Shown here piece after piece: positions 61,902 to 64,000 of a stretch of 64,000 nt of DNA. The position numbers were made by a program, and so were the translations under genes. The DNA is from Marinilabiliales bacterium (GTDB lineage Bacteria; Bacteroidota; Bacteroidia; Bacteroidales; SZUA-534), in assembly GCA_003512955.1 (NCBI GenBank), contig DOTG01000041.1, forward strand, positions 124,001-188,000. Direction: 5' to 3'. The stretch's first letter is position 1; each line of letters starts with the position of its first letter. The notes under the pieces are model-generated. The model was not told the origin of the DNA. It saw only the letters and a list, made by a program, of their open reading frames with translations, and searched no databases.

Positions 61902-62660
61902 ATGTTACGTAGTATTTTATTTATCGCAATTTTGGTTGGAACCCTTTCAGCCTCGGCACAACAAGAACGCAAATATATCAGGCAAGGAAACCGGGAATAT
62001 GAAAAAGCCACCAAAGATTCACTGAAAGTTGATTCGGTGTGTTATCAAAATGCCGAAGACGACTATCGGAAAGCTTTGGAAAAAGAACCCAACAATTGGG
62101 GCGCTATCTATAATTTAGCCAACTCGTTGTACAGACAGAAAAAATACGATGATGCTACTAAACAATATATGGCTGTAGCCGGGATGGAAAACAAGAACAG
62201 CGATGAACTGGCCATGGCGTACCACAATCTGGGCAATTCCCTTTTACAGACCAATAAATTGAGTGAAGCTATTGAGGCCTATAAAAATGCGCTCCGCAAG
62301 AACCCAAACGATTTTGAAACCAAATACAACCTGGCCTGGGCTCAAAACAAACTAAAGCAGCAGCAGAACCAGCAACAGAACCAGGATCAGGATCAAGATA
62401 AAGAAGACAAAGATCAACAAAAAGACGAACAACAACAAAACAAGCAAGATCAACAAAATCAGGATCAGCAAAAAAAGGATCAGGAAAAACAGCAGCAACA
62501 ACAAAGCCAACAGCAACAAACTGAAAAAAAGGATCAAATTTCAAAAGAGGATGCTGCCCGTATTTTAGAAGCTTTGCAAAATGACGAGAAAGAGGTTAAA
62601 GAAAAGGTCCAGAAACAAAAAGTGCAGCCTAAGAAACGCACTACTCAAAAAGATTGGTAA
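61902..62660 (+). CDS. batC: BatC, TPR protein of the Bat operon
   Basis: 252 residues from ATG 61902 (MLRSILFIAILVGTLSASAQ, signal peptide). An in-frame GTG at 61896 lies inside a Shine-Dalgarno-like GGGAGG (61891-61896), so the ATG is preferred. TPR units are seen at ~45-140 ('EPNNWGAIYNLANSLYRQKKYDDATKQYM'). A 70-residue low-complexity tract of Gln, Lys, Asp and Glu follows (~152-215), then a helical end. A scaffold in the Bat complex. Confidence 0.88.
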   Translation: MLRSILFIAILVGTLSASAQQERKYIRQGNREYEKATKDSLKVDSVCYQNAEDDYRKALEKEPNNWGAIYNLANSLYRQKKYDDATKQYMAVAGMENKNSDELAMAYHNLGNSLLQTNKLSEAIEAYKNALRKNPNDFETKYNLAWAQNKLKQQQNQQQNQDQDQDKEDKDQQKDEQQQNKQDQQNQDQQKKDQEKQQQQQSQQQQTEKKDQISKEDAARILEALQNDEKEVKEKVQKQKVQPKKRTTQKDW

Positions 62661-62718
62661 ACTTGTTTTTAGTAAAATAGTATCTTTGGATTTTTAAATT
62701 TTAAACATAAACCTACGG

Positions 62719-64000
62719 ATGAAAAATATTTATAAAATCGGGACTATCGCTATACTCACCTTCATCTCTTTGGTTAAGGTTCAAGCTCAAAACGTGGAGT
62801 TTGTGGCCTCGGCACCCAAAGTGGTGCAGGTTGGCGAGCAATTCCGGTTAACCTATTCGTTAAACGCCAAAGGAAGCGATTTTCAGGAACCAGCTTTTGA
62901 AAATTTCAAGGTTCTTACCGGACCGAATATCTCCACCAGTTCCAGTGTCCAGATTGTGAATGGCAAAATGTCGCAAAGTGTTTCTTATACTTACACGTTT
63001 ATTTTGATGGCCGTTTCCGAAGGTAATTTTACCATTCCTCCTGCAAATGTAACGGTAAACAGAAAATCCGTTCAATCGAACCAATTTACTATTGAAGTGG
63101 TCAAAGGCGGCCAAACAAGCCAAACAACATCTGGTGGAAGTTCATCCAATGCTGTAAATAAGCCAACTTCAGGAAATAGTAAAGTATTTGTGACCATTGA
63201 AGTGGACAAAAAAAGCCTGTACCAGGGGGAAAGCCTTGTAGCCGAAATCAAATTATATACCCAGCAAAGCCTTTCAGGATTCGAAGATATTAAGTTCCCG
63301 CCATTTACAGGATTTTGGAGCCAGGATATTGAATCGCCCCAGCAAATTGAGCTACACCGCGAAAACCTGAATGGCCAAATTTATGATGTGGGGTTATTTA
63401 AAAAGGTATTGCTATTTCCTCAGCGTTCCGGCGAAATAACCATCGACCCGTTTGAAATTACCATGATTGTGCAAGAACGGGTTCGCAGCAACAATCCATT
63501 CGATGATTTTTTTGGCGGTTCCTACCGAAGAATCCCTTTAAAGATGATAAGCGACCCTGTTAAAATCGCGGTAAAACCGTTGCCTGTAAATGCCCCTGCC
63601 GAATTTTCGGGAGCCGTCGGGAAATATTCCATGACAGCTTCCATTGATAAAACCCGGGTAAAAGCTAATGAAGCAATTACTTTAAAAGTAAAAGTCACAG
63701 GTACGGGTAATTTAAAGCTTATTAAACCGATAAAGGTGGATTTCCCGCTTGACATGGATGTTTATGACCCGAAAACAAACCTGAATACCAAAACCACCAA
63801 TGATGGAGTCACTGGGAACGTGACTTTCGATTATTTGTTCATTCCCCGCTATGCCGGAACATTCCGCATTGCACCCATCGTGTTCAGTTATTTCGATACG
63901 GGTTCAAAAACCTATAAAACCATCACTTCGCAGGAATTCGAAATTGAGGTGGAACGTGGTACCGGCGACCAGGAAACAACACCGGGTATAGTTCAATCGC
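62719..64000 (+). CDS. batD: BatD (oxygen tolerance) protein, partial (3' end outside window)
   Basis: 427 residues are seen from ATG 62719. Signal peptide 1-23 (ending VQAQ). Tandem beta-sandwich domains: 'VEFVASAPKVVQVGEQFRLTY' at the start, 'VFVTIEVDKKSLYQGESLVAEIKLYT', and a third 'KYSMTASIDKTRVKANEAITLKVKV', partly quoted. Typical BatD proteins continue with more beta domains and a C-terminal membrane segment. Follows batC by 58 nt. Partner of BatA, BatB and BatC in the periplasm. Confidence 0.9.
   Translation, partial: MKNIYKIGTIAILTFISLVKVQAQNVEFVASAPKVVQVGEQFRLTYSLNAKGSDFQEPAFENFKVLTGPNISTSSSVQIVNGKMSQSVSYTYTFILMAVSEGNFTIPPANVTVNRKSVQSNQFTIEVVKGGQTSQTTSGGSSSNAVNKPTSGNSKVFVTIEVDKKSLYQGESLVAEIKLYTQQSLSGFEDIKFPPFTGFWSQDIESPQQIELHRENLNGQIYDVGLFKKVLLFPQRSGEITIDPFEITMIVQERVRSNNPFDDFFGGSYRRIPLKMISDPVKIAVKPLPVNAPAEFSGAVGKYSMTASIDKTRVKANEAITLKVKVTGTGNLKLIKPIKVDFPLDMDVYDPKTNLNTKTTNDGVTGNVTFDYLFIPRYAGTFRIAPIVFSYFDTGSKTYKTITSQEFEIEVERGTGDQETTPGIVQS

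Noticed and set aside
62269..62544. Antisense ORF rich in Leu/Phe opposite batC
   Set aside because: It is the mirror of the Gln/Lys low-complexity tract of BatC (CAG/AAA codons), not a gene.
1..64000. tRNA genes and CRISPR arrays
   Set aside because: No cloverleaf with a GTTCRA arm and no regular direct repeats with spacers were seen; the search was by eye and could miss a divergent tRNA.

Overview
The window is chromosomal DNA from a member of the Bacteroidota, most likely class Bacteroidia (Bacteroidales/Marinilabiliales-like). The grounds are Por/type IX secretion (T9SS) C-terminal sorting domains on two secreted proteins, the MoxR-DUF58-BatABCD aerotolerance operon, TAnnTTTG-type -7 promoter boxes, few Shine-Dalgarno sites, DUF6175, and a GH89 lipoprotein. 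Genus and species cannot be read from the sequence. No rRNA, tRNA, CRISPR array, prophage or complete insertion sequence was seen.

Layout. 1-5.3 kb: partial STAS-like protein, a T9SS-secreted beta-propeller protein, a membrane-anchored AraC regulator, and (minus) a HGSNAT/NagX-like acetyltransferase translationally coupled to a GH89 alpha-N-acetylglucosaminidase, which together resemble the last acetylate-then-cleave steps of heparan sulfate breakdown. 8-11 kb: a class I aminotransferase divergent from an Lrp/AsnC regulator, then butyrate kinase. 11.2-12.5 kb: an AT-rich block with two orphan genes and the features of one integron gene cassette with its attC site. 12.5-21.7 kb: T9SS FG-GAP protein, tilS, PhnP-like hydrolase, RsmI-like methyltransferase, adenosine deaminase, polyphosphate glucokinase, a NifX-like/metallo-beta-lactamase pair and a MATE exporter with a long leader holding two short ORFs. 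22.5-24.8 kb: AT-rich nitroreductase gene and an ABC-F ATPase whose second ATP site is degenerate.

25-33 kb: a secreted orphan protein, then an RDD gene divergent from a tight six-gene operon (SpoIIM-like, membrane protein, DUF4129, DUF4350, MoxR, DUF58). 33-43.6 kb: a decayed ISAs1-type transposase relic, 4-alpha-glucanotransferase with two CBM20 domains, a MORN-like protein, mnmA, rsgA, a cysteine-synthase-like enzyme, an MBL hydrolase and a YgiQ radical SAM protein. 43.6-48.6 kb: four exported proteins of unknown function including DUF6175 and a probable outer-membrane barrel. 48.6-49.3 kb: a long gap with a strongly structured RNA candidate (6S-like outline). 49.3-56.4 kb: TPR protein, threonine synthase, DedA, shikimate dehydrogenase, a TPR-histidine kinase and truA. 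56.8-64 kb: MoxR, DUF58, a membrane partner, BatA, BatB, BatC and BatD (cut by the window end).

The best candidates for something undescribed are the lone cassette with its attC signature, the structured RNA at 48.87-49.03 kb, the leader ORFs before the MATE gene, the four-gene exported operon, and the ABC-F protein with one dead ATP site.
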